NCBI RefSeq assembly: GCF_001509405.1
Contig: NZ_CP011502.1
Span: forward strand, 930,001 to 994,000
Direction of reading: 5' to 3'
DNA: 64,000 nt
Origin: Aeromicrobium erythreum
Lineage (GTDB): Bacteria; Actinomycetota; Actinomycetes; Propionibacteriales; Nocardioidaceae
Shown here: positions 16,217 to 29,876 of the stretch, one piece after another
Numbering within the stretch: the stretch's first letter is position 1
How the letters are laid out: each line of letters starts with the position of its first letter
Position numbers and translations under genes: made by a program
The notes under the pieces: model-generated
What the model saw: the letters and a program-made list of their open reading frames with translations, nothing else
What the model was told of the DNA's origin: nothing
Database searches by the model: none

Positions 16217-16882
16217 TCAGGGGCGACGGTAGCGGCGCTCCGGGCGTCCAGCGCCGCCGTAGCGCAGCCGGACCTGCGCCTCGCCCGTGGTCACGAAGTG
16301 CTCGAGGTAGCGACGCGCGGTCACGCGCGAGAGGCCGAGCCGCTCGGCGGCGTCGGACGAGGAGACCTCCTCGTCCTGCTCCAGCAGACCCTCGACGAGC
16401 TGCGCCGTCTCCCGGCTGAGCCCCTTCGGCAGGGGAGCGACCCTGGACGGGCTGCGCGCCGCGCCGAACGCACGGTCGATGGTGGCCTGGTCGGCGTCGC
16501 CCTCGCCCAGGGCGAGGAGGGCGTTGCGGACGCGGTGCAGACGCTCCGCGAGGTCGTGCTGCTCGAACGGCTTGACGACGTACTGCATCGCGCCGCCCGC
16601 CACCGCGGCACGCACCGTGTCGGCGTCGCGCTCGGCCGTCACCATGATCACGCCCGCTCGGCTGCCCGCCTCGCGCAGCCGGGCGAGCACCTGCAGCCCG
16701 CCGAGGTCCGGCAGGTGCACGTCGAGGAGGACGAGGTCGGGGTCGAGCGCCGCGCACAGCGCGATCGCCTCCTCGCCGTTCGCGGCGACGCCGACGACCT
16801 CGAAGCCCTCGGTGCGCTCGACGAACCGGGCGTTGAGCCGCGCGACCATGAAGTCGTCGTCGACGACGAGCACCGACGTCAC
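16217..16882 (-). CDS. Response regulator, CitB/DcuR type
   Basis: A 221-residue two-component regulator. The receiver domain (1-125) has the acidic pair DDD at 8-10, phospho-acceptor Asp in LVLLDVHLPDLGG near residue 54, a Thr in MVTAERD and Lys in YVVKPFE. The C-terminal half ends with a helix-turn-helix, SSSDAAERLGLSRVTARRYL, typical of CitB/DcuR-like regulators of C4-dicarboxylate and citrate uptake. Its start overlaps the stop of the sensor kinase gene by 4 nt. The divergent tctCBA transporter is the obvious target. Confidence 0.9.
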   Translation of the reverse strand: MTSVLVVDDDFMVARLNARFVERTEGFEVVGVAANGEEAIALCAALDPDLVLLDVHLPDLGGLQVLARLREAGSRAGVIMVTAERDADTVRAAVAGGAMQYVVKPFEQHDLAERLHRVRNALLALGEGDADQATIDRAFGAARSPSRVAPLPKGLSRETAQLVEGLLEQDEEVSSSDAAERLGLSRVTARRYLEHFVTTGEAQVRLRYGGAGRPERRYRRP

Positions 16883-18465
16883 GTCGACTCCCAGGGCAGC
16901 ACCACGCGGAACAGGCTAGGCCGCGCGGCGTCGATCGTCACCGACCCACCACGTCGCTCGCACAGGAGCCGCACCAGCGCCAGGCCGACGCCGCGGCCGC
17001 CCAGCACGTCGGGCTTGGTGGAGTAGCCGCGCACGAACACCGCCGACCGCAGCTCGGCGGGCACGCCGTCGCCGCTGTCCTCGACCTCCAGGACGAGCGC
17101 GTCGTCGTCGGCGCGCCCCGTCACCCGCACCTCCGCGCCCGGCGTGCCGCGGCACGCGTCGACGGCGTTGTCGACGAGGTTGCCGAGGATCGTCGTCACG
17201 TCGGCCGCGAGACCGGTGCCGAGCGGGGGGATCTCGCAGTCCGGGTCGAGGCTGAGCAGCACGCCCGCCTCGTCGGCCTGGCTCGACTTCGCGAGCAGCA
17301 GCGCCGCCGTGGCCGGGTCCTCCACGTGGTCGGCGAGGTCGTCCTGCCGTGCCGCGCGCGATCCCACGATGTGCGTCACGAGGGCGCGCGCCTCCTCCGG
17401 CTCGTCGAGCTCCAGCAGACCACCGATGGTGTGCAGCTGGTTGGCGAACTCGTGCGTCTGCGCGCGCAGCGCGTCGGTGATGGTCAGGTTCGAGCCGAGT
17501 TGCTGCTGCACCTCGACGAGCTCCGTGCGGTCGCGCATCGTCACGACGGTGCCGACCCCCTCGCCCCGGGTCGCGGCGCGGCGCCGGTTCAGCACCAGCA
17601 CGCGGTCGCGCGTCACGAGCACCACGTCGCTCGCGTCGCCCTGGTCCTGCAGGAGCGCGGCGACGTCGGGCTCGGGGGCGACGTCGACGACCCGGCGGCC
17701 CAGCACCGGCCCCTCGAGGCCGAGCAGCTCGAGGGCCGCGTCGTTGACCATGCTGACCCGACCGTCGGGGTCGACGCCCAGGACGCCCTCGCGGATGCCG
17801 TGCAGGAGCGCCTCGCGGTGGTCGGCGAGCTTGGCGAAGTCACCGGCGGCGAGCCCACGCGTGCGTCGGCGCACGATGCGCGACACGGTCCAGGAGCCGA
17901 GGATCCCGAGGCCCGCGCCCACCCCAAGGAAGAGCGCGAGGTCGGGTGCGGCGTTGGTCGCGCGCTGCCAGGCCGTCGGGTACTTCTGCTCCGCCAGCAC
18001 GGCACCCGCGAACGACCCGTCGTCGGCCAGCACAGGGGCGTGCCCGGCGAGCGTGCGCCCCCGGTCGGTCGGCACCGACCCGGTCCACCCCCGACCCTCC
18101 AGCACGCGGCTGCCCCCGAGCGGCGCCTCCGTGCCCACCAGCGACGGCCTGGACGACGCGACCACCCGGCCCGTGCGGTCGGTCACCGACACGACGTCGG
18201 CGCCGGACAGCGACCGCGCCCGGTCGATGGCCGGCGCGAGCACGCGCGACGCGTCGGTCGAGCCGAGACGCGAGCGGACGACGGCGACGTTCGCGAGGTA
18301 CTCCGCGGTCGAGCGCAGCCGCGCCCCGCGGTCGTCCTCGAACCCGCGGGTGGCCTGCTGCAGCGAGAGCACGCCGACGATCACCAGCACGAGCGCGACG
18401 ACGGCGAGCTGGAGCAGCAGGAACTGACCGGCCAACGTACGTCGGCCCGGTCGCGGCGACCACAA
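16879..18465 (-). CDS. Sensor histidine kinase, CitA/DcuS type
   Basis: A 528-residue membrane kinase. Transmembrane segment 1 lies at about 10-35, followed by an extracytoplasmic PDC/CitA-like sensor (VVSVTDRTGRVVASSRPSLV), transmembrane segment 2 near 175-195, a PAS domain (GIREGVLGVDPDGRVSMVND), a SPOB_a-type dimerisation region with the phospho-accepting His in RAQTHEFANQLHTIGGL, and an HATPase domain with LGNLVDNAVDAC, DSGDGVP and GGRGVGLALV. The start is placed at TTG 18465 because AAAGGAGG (18475-18482) stands 9 nt upstream; an earlier in-frame TTG at 18492 lies before that site. Overlaps the response regulator by 4 nt. Confidence 0.9.
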   Translation of the reverse strand: MWSPRPGRRTLAGQFLLLQLAVVALVLVIVGVLSLQQATRGFEDDRGARLRSTAEYLANVAVVRSRLGSTDASRVLAPAIDRARSLSGADVVSVTDRTGRVVASSRPSLVGTEAPLGGSRVLEGRGWTGSVPTDRGRTLAGHAPVLADDGSFAGAVLAEQKYPTAWQRATNAAPDLALFLGVGAGLGILGSWTVSRIVRRRTRGLAAGDFAKLADHREALLHGIREGVLGVDPDGRVSMVNDAALELLGLEGPVLGRRVVDVAPEPDVAALLQDQGDASDVVLVTRDRVLVLNRRRAATRGEGVGTVVTMRDRTELVEVQQQLGSNLTITDALRAQTHEFANQLHTIGGLLELDEPEEARALVTHIVGSRAARQDDLADHVEDPATAALLLAKSSQADEAGVLLSLDPDCEIPPLGTGLAADVTTILGNLVDNAVDACRGTPGAEVRVTGRADDDALVLEVEDSGDGVPAELRSAVFVRGYSTKPDVLGGRGVGLALVRLLCERRGGSVTIDAARPSLFRVVLPWEST

Positions 18466-18547
18466 CGAACACAACCTCCTTTGCGCACCCAATCGTGACG
18501 CAGGCCACGTTCGCCGTCATGCTCGGGTCGACCCACCAGGAGGTGTG

Positions 18548-19567
18548 ATGGCCGACACAGGTCAGCGACGATCCGCACGTCGCCCCCGCAGGACCCGGAC
18601 GGCGACCGTCGTGGCGCTCGTCCTCGCACTCGCCGCGACGCTCGGCGCGTGCGGCGTGACGCGTGGCGGCGACGACCCCGACAACCGCCGTCTGCGCATG
18701 ATGATCCCGAACAGCCCGGGCGGAGGCTACGACCTCACCGGTCGCGCCGCGGCACAGGTGATGGAGGAGGACGACCTCACGGGTCGCTTCGAGATCACGA
18801 ACGTCATCGGCGCCAGCGGCACGGTCGCCATGCAGCGACTGCTGAACGAGCGCGGCGCCGACGACCTCGTCATGCTCATGGGCCTCGGCGTCGTCGGCGC
18901 GACGTACACCAACGACTCGGCGGCCCGCGTCTCGAAGGCGACGCCCATCGCGCGGCTCGTCGAGGAGCAGGAGGGGCTGCTCGTGCCCGCGGACTCCCCG
19001 TTCGAGACGGTCGACGACCTCGTCACCGCCTGGAAGAAGGACCCGCGCTCCGTCACCGTCGGCGGCGGCTCGTCGCCCGGCGGCCCCGACCACCTCTTCC
19101 CGATGCAGCTCGCGCAGACCCTCGGCATCGACCCGAAGGACGTCAACTACATCGCCTACGACGGCGGCGGCCCGCTCACCACGGCCCTGCTCGGCGAGAA
19201 GATCCAGGTCGGCACGTCGGGCCTCGGGGAGTTCCAGGGCCAGATCGACGACGGCTCGCTCCGCGTGCTGGCGGTCTCCGGCGACGAGCGTCTCGAGGGG
19301 ATCGACGCCCCGACCCTCACCGAGTCCGACATCGACCTCGTCTTCACCAACTGGCGCGGTCTGCTCGCCCCGCCTGGCATCGACGACGCGACGCGCGAGT
19401 ACCTGACTGGTTTGGTCACCGAGATGCACGACACGCCCGAGTGGCGCGAGGCGCTGAAGCGCAACGGATGGATCGACGCCTTCGCCACCGGCGAGGAGTT
19501 CGGGACCTTCCTGACCGAGCAGGACGAGCGCGTCGACTCGACGCTGAAGGAGCTGGGACTGTCATGA
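18548..19567 (+). CDS. tctC: Tripartite tricarboxylate transporter binding lipoprotein TctC
   Basis: A 339-residue exported lipoprotein: a basic N-terminus, a hydrophobic Leu/Ala core and the lipobox LGAC near residue 35. The mature part is a Bug/TctC fold, with [20 protein letters not shown] (substrate loop), [14 protein letters not shown] and [18 protein letters not shown]. It captures citrate or another tricarboxylate and hands it to TctAB. ATG 18548 is preceded by AGGAGG at 18538-18543. It diverges from the CitAB-like sensor kinase with about 80 bp between, so the shared intergenic region likely holds the regulator-binding site. Its stop overlaps tctB (ATGA). Confidence 0.92.
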   Translation: MADTGQRRSARRPRRTRTATVVALVLALAATLGACGVTRGGDDPDNRRLRMMIPNSPGGGYDLTGRAAAQVMEEDDLTGRFEITNVIGASGTVAMQRLLNERGADDLVMLMGLGVVGATYTNDSAARVSKATPIARLVEEQEGLLVPADSPFETVDDLVTAWKKDPRSVTVGGGSSPGGPDHLFPMQLAQTLGIDPKDVNYIAYDGGGPLTTALLGEKIQVGTSGLGEFQGQIDDGSLRVLAVSGDERLEGIDAPTLTESDIDLVFTNWRGLLAPPGIDDATREYLTGLVTEMHDTPEWREALKRNGWIDAFATGEEFGTFLTEQDERVDSTLKELGLS

Positions 19568-20088
19568 GCACCACCACCGAGACGACGACAGGTCCGGACG
19601 GACCTCGCGTCGTCGACCGCGCCCAGTACGGGCTCGCGGCCTTCCTGGCCGTCGTGGGCGTCGTCATCGTGGTCGACGCCACGGGTCTGCGGCCCGGCTT
19701 CGCCGACCAGCCCGTGCAGCCGTCGTTCCTGCCCTACGTCGTCGGCACCGCGCTGCTGGTGCTGGCCGCGACGCTCGCCGTCGCCACGGCGCGCGGCAAC
19801 GTCGCGGAGCCGGAGGGCGGCGAGGACGTCGACCTCACCGAGCCCAGCGACTGGTTCACCGTCGCGAAGCTCGCCGGCGTGTTCCTGGCGAACGTGCTCC
19901 TCGTCGACACGCTCGGCTGGGCCATCACGGGCGCGCTGCTCTTCGCTGGCTGCGCCTGGGCGCTCGGCAGCCGCACGCTGCTCAAGGACGTCGCCATCGG
20001 CGCCGCCCTCTCCCTCATCACCTGGTACGGCTTCTACGTCGGCCTGGGTCTGCCGATCCCCGCGGGGATCCTGGACGGAGTGCTCTGA
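19564..20088 (+). CDS. tctB: Tripartite tricarboxylate transporter small subunit TctB
   Basis: A 174-residue membrane protein with four predicted helices: about 20-40, 55-78, 98-120 and 135-165. The [19 protein letters not shown] segment is typical of TctB. It forms the membrane complex with TctA. It overlaps tctC by 4 nt (ATGA) and tctA by 1 nt (TGATG), giving a tightly coupled tctCBA order. Confidence 0.9.
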   Translation: MSTTTETTTGPDGPRVVDRAQYGLAAFLAVVGVVIVVDATGLRPGFADQPVQPSFLPYVVGTALLVLAATLAVATARGNVAEPEGGEDVDLTEPSDWFTVAKLAGVFLANVLLVDTLGWAITGALLFAGCAWALGSRTLLKDVAIGAALSLITWYGFYVGLGLPIPAGILDGVL

Positions 20089-21584
20089 TGGACCTGTTCC
20101 TCGACGGGCTGATGAACGCCCTCACGCCCGAGAACCTGCTGTACGCCGTCATCGGCGTGCTGCTCGGCACCGCCGTCGGCGTCCTGCCGGGCATCGGGCC
20201 GGCCATGACGCTGGCCCTGCTCTTCCCGATCACCTACACGGTCCCGGTCGACAGCGCCCTCATCATGTTCGCCGGCATCTACTACGGCGGCATGTACGGC
20301 GGGTCGACGACGTCGATCCTGCTCAACACGCCAGGGGAGTCCTCGTCGGTCGTCACCGCGATCGAGGGCAACCAGATGGCGAAGCGGGGCCGGGCCGCCC
20401 AGGCCCTCGCGACCGCCGCCATCGGGTCCTTCGTCGCCGGCACCATCGCCACCGCGCTCCTGGTGCTGTTCGCGCCCAAGGTCTCCTCGGCCGTGGTGCA
20501 GCTGGGCGCACCGTCGTACTTCGCGATCCTGCTGCTGGCGCTGGTCGCCGTCTCGGCCGTCCTCGGCAGCTCGAAGATGCGCGGCTTCATCGCCCTGTTC
20601 CTCGGCCTCGCCATTGCGCTGGTCGGCACGTCGACCGGGCAGGCGCGGCTCACGTTCGGCAGCCCGCTGCTGGCCGACGGCATCGACGTCGTCGTCGTGG
20701 CCGTCGCCATCTTCGCCATCGGCGAGGCCCTGTGGGTCGCGGCGCACCTGCGCCGCCGGCCGCTGCAGGTCATCCCCGTCGGCCGCCCCTGGATGGACCG
20801 CAAGGACTGGGGCCGCTCCTGGAAGCCGTGGCTGCGCGGCACCGCGTTCGGCTTCCCCTTCGGCGCGCTGCCCGCCGGTGGCGCCGAGGTGCCGACCTTC
20901 CTGTCCTACATCACCGAGCGCCGGCTCACGAAGCACCCCGAGGAGTTCGGCAAGGGCGCCATCGAGGGCGTGGCCGGACCGGAGGCCGCGAACAACGCGT
21001 CGGCCGCGGGCACGATGGTGCCGCTGCTGGCGATCGGCCTGCCCACCACGGCCACGGCCGCGATCATGCTCAACGCCATCCAGTCCTACGGCATCCAGCC
21101 CGGTCCCCAGCTCTTCGACAACGAGCCCGCGCTCGTGTGGACCCTGCTGGCCAGCCTGTTCGTCGCCAACACGCTGCTGCTGGTGCTGAACCTGCCGCTC
21201 GCGCCGATCTGGGCGAAGCTCCTGCGGGTACCGCGGCCCTACCTGTACGCGGGCATCCTGTTCTTCGCGTCCCTCGGCGCCTACAGCGTCAGCTTCGAGC
21301 CGTTCGACCTGGCCCTGCTGCTGGTGCTCGGCTTCCTCGGCGTCGCCATGCGCCGCTTCGGACTGCCGGTGCTGCCGCTGATCGTCGGCGTCATCCTCGG
21401 CCCGTCGCTGGAGAACCAGCTGACCCAGGCCCTGGCGCTGTCCGGCGGCCAGGTCTCCACGCTGTGGAGCGAGCCCGTCGCGAAGGTCGTGTACGCGGTG
21501 CTGGTCCTCGCGCTGGTCGCGATGGCCGTGGCCGCCGTGCGCGGCCGCGCCGCCCGTCGCGGCGCGTCGACCGTCGAGAAGTAG
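20088..21584 (+). CDS. tctA: Tripartite tricarboxylate transporter large subunit TctA
   Basis: A 498-residue protein with about 12 membrane segments. TctA signatures are [20 protein letters not shown], the [20 protein letters not shown] loop, then [17 protein letters not shown] and [20 protein letters not shown], which repeats the Gly-Pro-rich motif in the second half. It is the secondary permease energised by an ion gradient; with TctC it imports tricarboxylates. Length is normal for the family. Confidence 0.94.
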   Translation: MDLFLDGLMNALTPENLLYAVIGVLLGTAVGVLPGIGPAMTLALLFPITYTVPVDSALIMFAGIYYGGMYGGSTTSILLNTPGESSSVVTAIEGNQMAKRGRAAQALATAAIGSFVAGTIATALLVLFAPKVSSAVVQLGAPSYFAILLLALVAVSAVLGSSKMRGFIALFLGLAIALVGTSTGQARLTFGSPLLADGIDVVVVAVAIFAIGEALWVAAHLRRRPLQVIPVGRPWMDRKDWGRSWKPWLRGTAFGFPFGALPAGGAEVPTFLSYITERRLTKHPEEFGKGAIEGVAGPEAANNASAAGTMVPLLAIGLPTTATAAIMLNAIQSYGIQPGPQLFDNEPALVWTLLASLFVANTLLLVLNLPLAPIWAKLLRVPRPYLYAGILFFASLGAYSVSFEPFDLALLLVLGFLGVAMRRFGLPVLPLIVGVILGPSLENQLTQALALSGGQVSTLWSEPVAKVVYAVLVLALVAMAVAAVRGRAARRGASTVEK

Positions 21585-21595
21585 GAGGTGTCCGC

Positions 21596-21979
21596 ATGAC
21601 CGCAGTGGTCGTGGCCTACAGCCCGGACGAGTACGGCGAGGCGGCCCTGGCCGCCGGCGCCGAGGAGGCGAGCCGACGCTCGGTCCCGCTCGTCGTCGTC
21701 AACGCGACCCGGGGCGACGCCTACGTCGACCCGCACTTCGCCGACGCCGACACCGTCGCGCGGCTGCGCGAGCGCGTCGGTGAGGTCGAGGTGCTCCAGG
21801 AGGTCGTGCCCGACGTCGGCGCCGAGGTGGTGCGGGTCGCGCAGGAGCGCGACGCCGAGCTCGTCGTCGTCGGCGTGCGGCACCGCTCGCCGGTGGGCAA
21901 GGCGCTGATGGGCAGCGTGTCGCAGCGCGTGCTGCTCGACGCGACCTGCCCGGTGCTGGCGGTCAAGCCTCGCGGCTGA
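21596..21979 (+). CDS. Universal stress protein A family protein
   Basis: A 127-residue single-domain Usp. The ATP-binding type C-terminal motif is present as GVRHRSPVGKALMGSVSQRV (G-2x-G-9x-G-S/T pattern), followed by CPVLAVK. It is 11 nt downstream of tctA with AGGAGG before the ATG, so it belongs to the tct operon. UspA proteins are often attached to TRAP and Tct transporters as accessory or regulatory subunits. Confidence 0.88.
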   Translation: MTAVVVAYSPDEYGEAALAAGAEEASRRSVPLVVVNATRGDAYVDPHFADADTVARLRERVGEVEVLQEVVPDVGAEVVRVAQERDAELVVVGVRHRSPVGKALMGSVSQRVLLDATCPVLAVKPRG

Positions 21980-22142
21980 CACCGTCCTGACGCGCTGATC
22001 CCGGGTCTTTGGTGCCCGCCTCGTCGGCCCCGTCCTGAGCAGCGCGCTCGGACGGGGCCGACGTCGTCGCGGGGACGGCACACACACCGTCGACGCAGAC
22101 GGCCGCGGCGTCGTCGCCGAGCATCTCCAGCGGACCGTTCAC
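21963..22142 (-). CDS. Small hypothetical protein coupled to the DsbA-like gene
   Basis: A 59-residue frame starting with GTG 22142, whose GTGA overlaps the stop of the FrnE-like gene. The first 25 residues (NGPLEMLGDDAAAVCVDGVC) look protein-like, with two Cys five residues apart; the rest is low complexity and contains a strong hairpin. Its 3' end overlaps the end of the convergent usp gene by 17 nt. The Cys pair next to a thiol-oxidoreductase gene is suggestive, but this could be a chance frame. Confidence 0.42.
   Translation of the reverse strand: MNGPLEMLGDDAAAVCVDGVCAVPATTSAPSERAAQDGADEAGTKDPGSARQDGVSREA
22023..22062. terminator. Bidirectional hairpin between usp and dsbA-like genes
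   Basis: gtcggccccgtcc (22023-22035) and ggacggggccgac (22050-22062) form a perfect 13-bp stem with a 14-nt loop between convergent genes. No T-run on either strand. It lies inside the 59-residue frame, which lowers the standing of that frame. Confidence 0.6.
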
Positions 22143-22789
22143 GCGGGCTGCTCCTCGGCCGCGCGGCGCAGGGCGCCCAGGAACGTGTCAGGGTCCTGCG
22201 CGCCGGAGACGCCGAGCCGGTCGTCGAGCACGAAGAACGGGACGCCACGGATGCCGAGCGCCATCGCCTGCTCCTGGTCCGCGCGCACCTGCTCCAGGTA
22301 GGCGTCGCCGGACAGGGCTGCCACGACCTCGTCGCGGTCGAGCCCGACCTCCGCGGCGAGATCGGCGAGGTCGTCGACCCGACCCACGTGCCGGCCCTCG
22401 ACGAAGTACGCGGCGAGCAGCCGCTCCTTCATCTCCTCCTGACGACCCTCGGCGCGCGCGTGGTGGAGCAGACGGTGCGCCAGCACGGTGTTCGTGTGCT
22501 GCAGCGCCGCGAAGTCGTAGTCGAGCCCCTCGTCGGACGCGACCTGCGTCATCTGCGCCAGCATGCCCACCACCTGCTCGCGCGCCATGCCCTTGTGGCG
22601 GGCGAGGAAGTCGACCTCGTCGCCCTCGAAGTCGACCGGGGTGTCCGGCGAGAGCTCGAAGCTGCGGTAGGTGACCTGCACGTCGCCGCCCTCCTCCCGG
22701 AACCGCTCCACGGCCTTCTCGAAGCGCCGCTTCCCGACGTAGCACCAGGGGCACGCCACGTCCGACCAGATCTGCACGTCCACCGTCAT
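22139..22789 (-). CDS. DsbA-family oxidoreductase, FrnE type
   Basis: A 216-residue thioredoxin-fold protein without a signal peptide. The active site CPWC is in MTVDVQIWSDVACPWCYVGK at residues 13-16; the cis-Pro segment is GIRGVPFFVLDDR, and ISGAQ-like SGAQDPDTFL follows. FrnE-like proteins are cytosolic disulfide isomerases or 2-hydroxychromene-carboxylate-isomerase relatives linked to oxidative and metal stress in Actinobacteria and Deinococcus. The start at 22789 gives the standard family N-terminus. It is divergent from tyrS. Confidence 0.92.
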   Translation of the reverse strand: MTVDVQIWSDVACPWCYVGKRRFEKAVERFREEGGDVQVTYRSFELSPDTPVDFEGDEVDFLARHKGMAREQVVGMLAQMTQVASDEGLDYDFAALQHTNTVLAHRLLHHARAEGRQEEMKERLLAAYFVEGRHVGRVDDLADLAAEVGLDRDEVVAALSGDAYLEQVRADQEQAMALGIRGVPFFVLDDRLGVSGAQDPDTFLGALRRAAEEQPA

Positions 22790-22898
22790 GCCCGTCCCAA
22801 CCGTCGGGCCGCCGCTGGTGTTCCCGACGCCGCTGCGCGGGCCCTCGCGGTCGCGCGCCAGAATGGGGCCGTCCGCCCCGACCGACCAGGAGCCCCAC

Positions 22899-24170
22899 GT
22901 GAGCACAGCCGGAGGATCCGTCCTCGACGACCTGACCGCCCGCGGACTCGTCGCGCACTCGACCGACCTCGAGGCGCTGCGGGCCGAGATGGACGCCGGC
23001 CCGATCGTCTACTACGTGGGCTTCGACCCCACGGCGCCCAGCCTGCACGTGGGCAACCTGCTGCAGATCCTCACCGCGCGGCGACTCCAGCTCGCCGGGC
23101 ACCGACCGCTCCTGCTCGTCGGTGGCTCCACCGGTCTCATCGGTGACCCCAAGGAGACCGGCGAGCGGGTCATGAACACCCACGAGACCGTCGCGGCGTG
23201 GGTCGAGCGGATCCGCGACCAGGTCGTCCGCTTCGTCGACCTGGAGGGGGAGAACGGCGCGACGATGGTCAACAACCTCGACTGGACCGAGTCCCTCAGC
23301 ACGATCGACTTCCTGCGCGACATCGGGAAGCACTTCCCGGTGAACCGCATGCTGGCGCGCGACGTGGTGAGCAGCCGGCTCGAGAGCGGCATCAGCTACA
23401 CCGAGTTCAGCTACGTCCTGCTGCAGTCGATGGACTACCTCGAGCTCCACCGTCGCCACGGCTGCGTGCTCCAGACCGGCGGCAGCGACCAGTGGGGCAA
23501 CATCACCGCCGGCGTCGAGCTCGTCCGTCGCTCGGAGGGACGCAGGGTGCACGCCCTCGCCACCCCGCTCATCACGAAGGCCGACGGCACGAAGTTCGGC
23601 AAGACGGAGTCGGGGACGGTGTGGCTCGACCGCGAGCTCATGAGTCCGTACGCCTTCTACCAGTCGTGGATCCAGGCCGAGGACACGAAGGTGGGGGAGT
23701 ACCTCAAGCAGTTCACCTTCGTGCCGGTCGAGGAGATCGACGCGCTCATGGCCGAGCACGCCGCCGCACCCGGACGACGCCTCGCACAGCGACGTCTCGC
23801 CGCCGAGGTCACGGCGCTCGTGCACGGGCAGGCCGAGGTCGACGCGGCGGAGCTCGCGTCGACGGCCCTGTTCGGTCGCGGTGAGCTGGCCGAGCTGCCG
23901 GAGGACACCCTCGCGGCCGCGCTGGGGGAGACCGGCGTCGTCGAGCTGGGTGGCGACGCGACACTCACGGACGCCCTGCTCGAGACCGGCCTGGTCGACT
24001 CGCGCTCGGCCGCGCGCCGTGCGGTGTCCGAGGGTGGCGCGTACGTCAACAACAGCAGGGTCGACGACGCCGAGGCCCCGCTCGCCTCGCTGGACGCCCT
24101 GCACGGCTCCTGGCTCGTCCTGCGCCGCGGAAAGCGCGCCGTTGCAGGGATTCGTCGGGTCCGGTCGTGA
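22899..24170 (+). CDS. tyrS: Tyrosyl-tRNA synthetase
   Basis: A 423-residue class I synthetase of the bacterial TyrRS type. Seen: YYVGFDPTAPSLHVGNL with the HIGH-equivalent HVGN at about 47-50, the GGSDQWGNI tyrosine/tRNA region, the KMSKS-equivalent KFGKT in ITKADGTKFGKTESG, and a C-terminal S4 RNA-binding domain (SRSAARRAVSEGGAYVNNSR). GTG 22899 has AGGAG at 22888-22892. Cytosolic and essential. The rRNA operon promoters begin about 30 bp after its stop. Confidence 0.97.
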   Translation: MSTAGGSVLDDLTARGLVAHSTDLEALRAEMDAGPIVYYVGFDPTAPSLHVGNLLQILTARRLQLAGHRPLLLVGGSTGLIGDPKETGERVMNTHETVAAWVERIRDQVVRFVDLEGENGATMVNNLDWTESLSTIDFLRDIGKHFPVNRMLARDVVSSRLESGISYTEFSYVLLQSMDYLELHRRHGCVLQTGGSDQWGNITAGVELVRRSEGRRVHALATPLITKADGTKFGKTESGTVWLDRELMSPYAFYQSWIQAEDTKVGEYLKQFTFVPVEEIDALMAEHAAAPGRRLAQRRLAAEVTALVHGQAEVDAAELASTALFGRGELAELPEDTLAAALGETGVVELGGDATLTDALLETGLVDSRSAARRAVSEGGAYVNNSRVDDAEAPLASLDALHGSWLVLRRGKRAVAGIRRVRS

Positions 24171-24197
24171 GTATGGCCGGGGTCACACCGCACGGAT

Positions 24198-24227
24198 TTG
24201 ACCCTGCTCCGGTCGTCTGAGTAATGT
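24198..24227 (+). promoter_or_regulatory. rRNA operon promoter P1
   Basis: TTGACC (24198-24203), an 18-nt spacer and TAATGT (24222-24227). It sits directly after tyrS. The -35, spacing and -10 match the second promoter, which supports both. Confidence 0.6.
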
Positions 24228-24377
24228 TCTTCTTGTTGCACCGCACGACGGAGCGCAAGGCCGAGAGGCCGGGCACTCGGAGCGAGCAGCCACTCGAACC
24301 GAAACGGTTAACGCCAGGAACTGAATTCCGGAGACTGACCGCTGACAACGGAGAGTGATCGTGGCAGGACCCCGGGT

Positions 24378-24407
24378 TTGACCCGGTGATCACGAGCCGC
24401 GTAGGAT
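24378..24407 (+). promoter_or_regulatory. rRNA operon promoter P2
   Basis: TTGACC (24378-24383), an 18-nt spacer and TAGGAT (24402-24407), about 235 nt before the mature 16S end. Same -35 and spacing as P1, exactly 180 nt downstream of it. Confidence 0.65.
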
Positions 24408-24477
24408 AGACCAGCCCCTGGTGGGTGGGCCCTGATGTGGGTCTGTCTGGTGGGTGTGCGTCTGATGTTTGAGAACT

Positions 24478-24491
24478 CAACAGTGTGCTAA
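24478..24491 (+). other. 5' arm of the 16S rRNA processing stem
   Basis: caacagtgtgctaa is exactly complementary to ttagcacactgttg at 26346-26359 in the spacer, so the 16S precursor closes as a stem, the usual RNase III substrate. The preceding tgagaactcaa resembles the conserved leader element of actinobacterial rRNA operons. Confidence 0.75.
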
Positions 24492-24642
24492 AAGTCGACG
24501 AGAAGTAATCAGTTTTACCCCCGTCGGCAGGCATGGTGCCTCTTTTTGGGGTGTTGTGTGTGTCGCGGTGGCAATTCCGACAATTTTGACTGTCAGCAGT
24601 CAGTTTGCCGGGTCATTTTGATGTTGGCCCCTTGTGGGGTTT

Positions 24643-29618
<4,976 letters not shown>

Positions 29619-29691
29619 CTACAACAAGAGCATGCGCGTCCACTGTGAGGTTCCCGAGATATGAGTCGGGAACGATTGATATCTCCATAGA

Positions 29692-29809
29692 GTTTCGGCG
29701 GCCATGGCGAAGGGGAAATACCCGGTTACATTCCGAACCCGGAAGTCAAGCCCTTCAGCGCCGATGGTACTGCGCGGGAGACTGCGTGGGAGAGTAGGAC
29801 GCCGCCGGA
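29692..29809 (+). rRNA. rrf: 5S ribosomal RNA
   Basis: About 118 nt beginning gtttcggcggccatggcga and ending with gacgccgccgga; the two ends pair as helix I. Internal cccggttacattccgaaccc is the usual loop B/C region. Last gene of the rRNA operon. Confidence 0.93.
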
Positions 29810-29823
29810 CAATCATTACGCAC

Positions 29824-29850
29824 AAGGCCGCCCCCACTGGGGGCGGCCTT
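29824..29850 (+). terminator. rRNA operon terminator
   Basis: aaggccgccccc (29824-29835) and gggggcggcctt (29839-29850) form a perfect 12-bp stem with a 3-nt loop, followed by gctgcattt. It closes the rRNA operon just before the next gene. Confidence 0.85.
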
Positions 29851-29876
29851 GCTGCATTTCACCAGGAGTACAAGGA

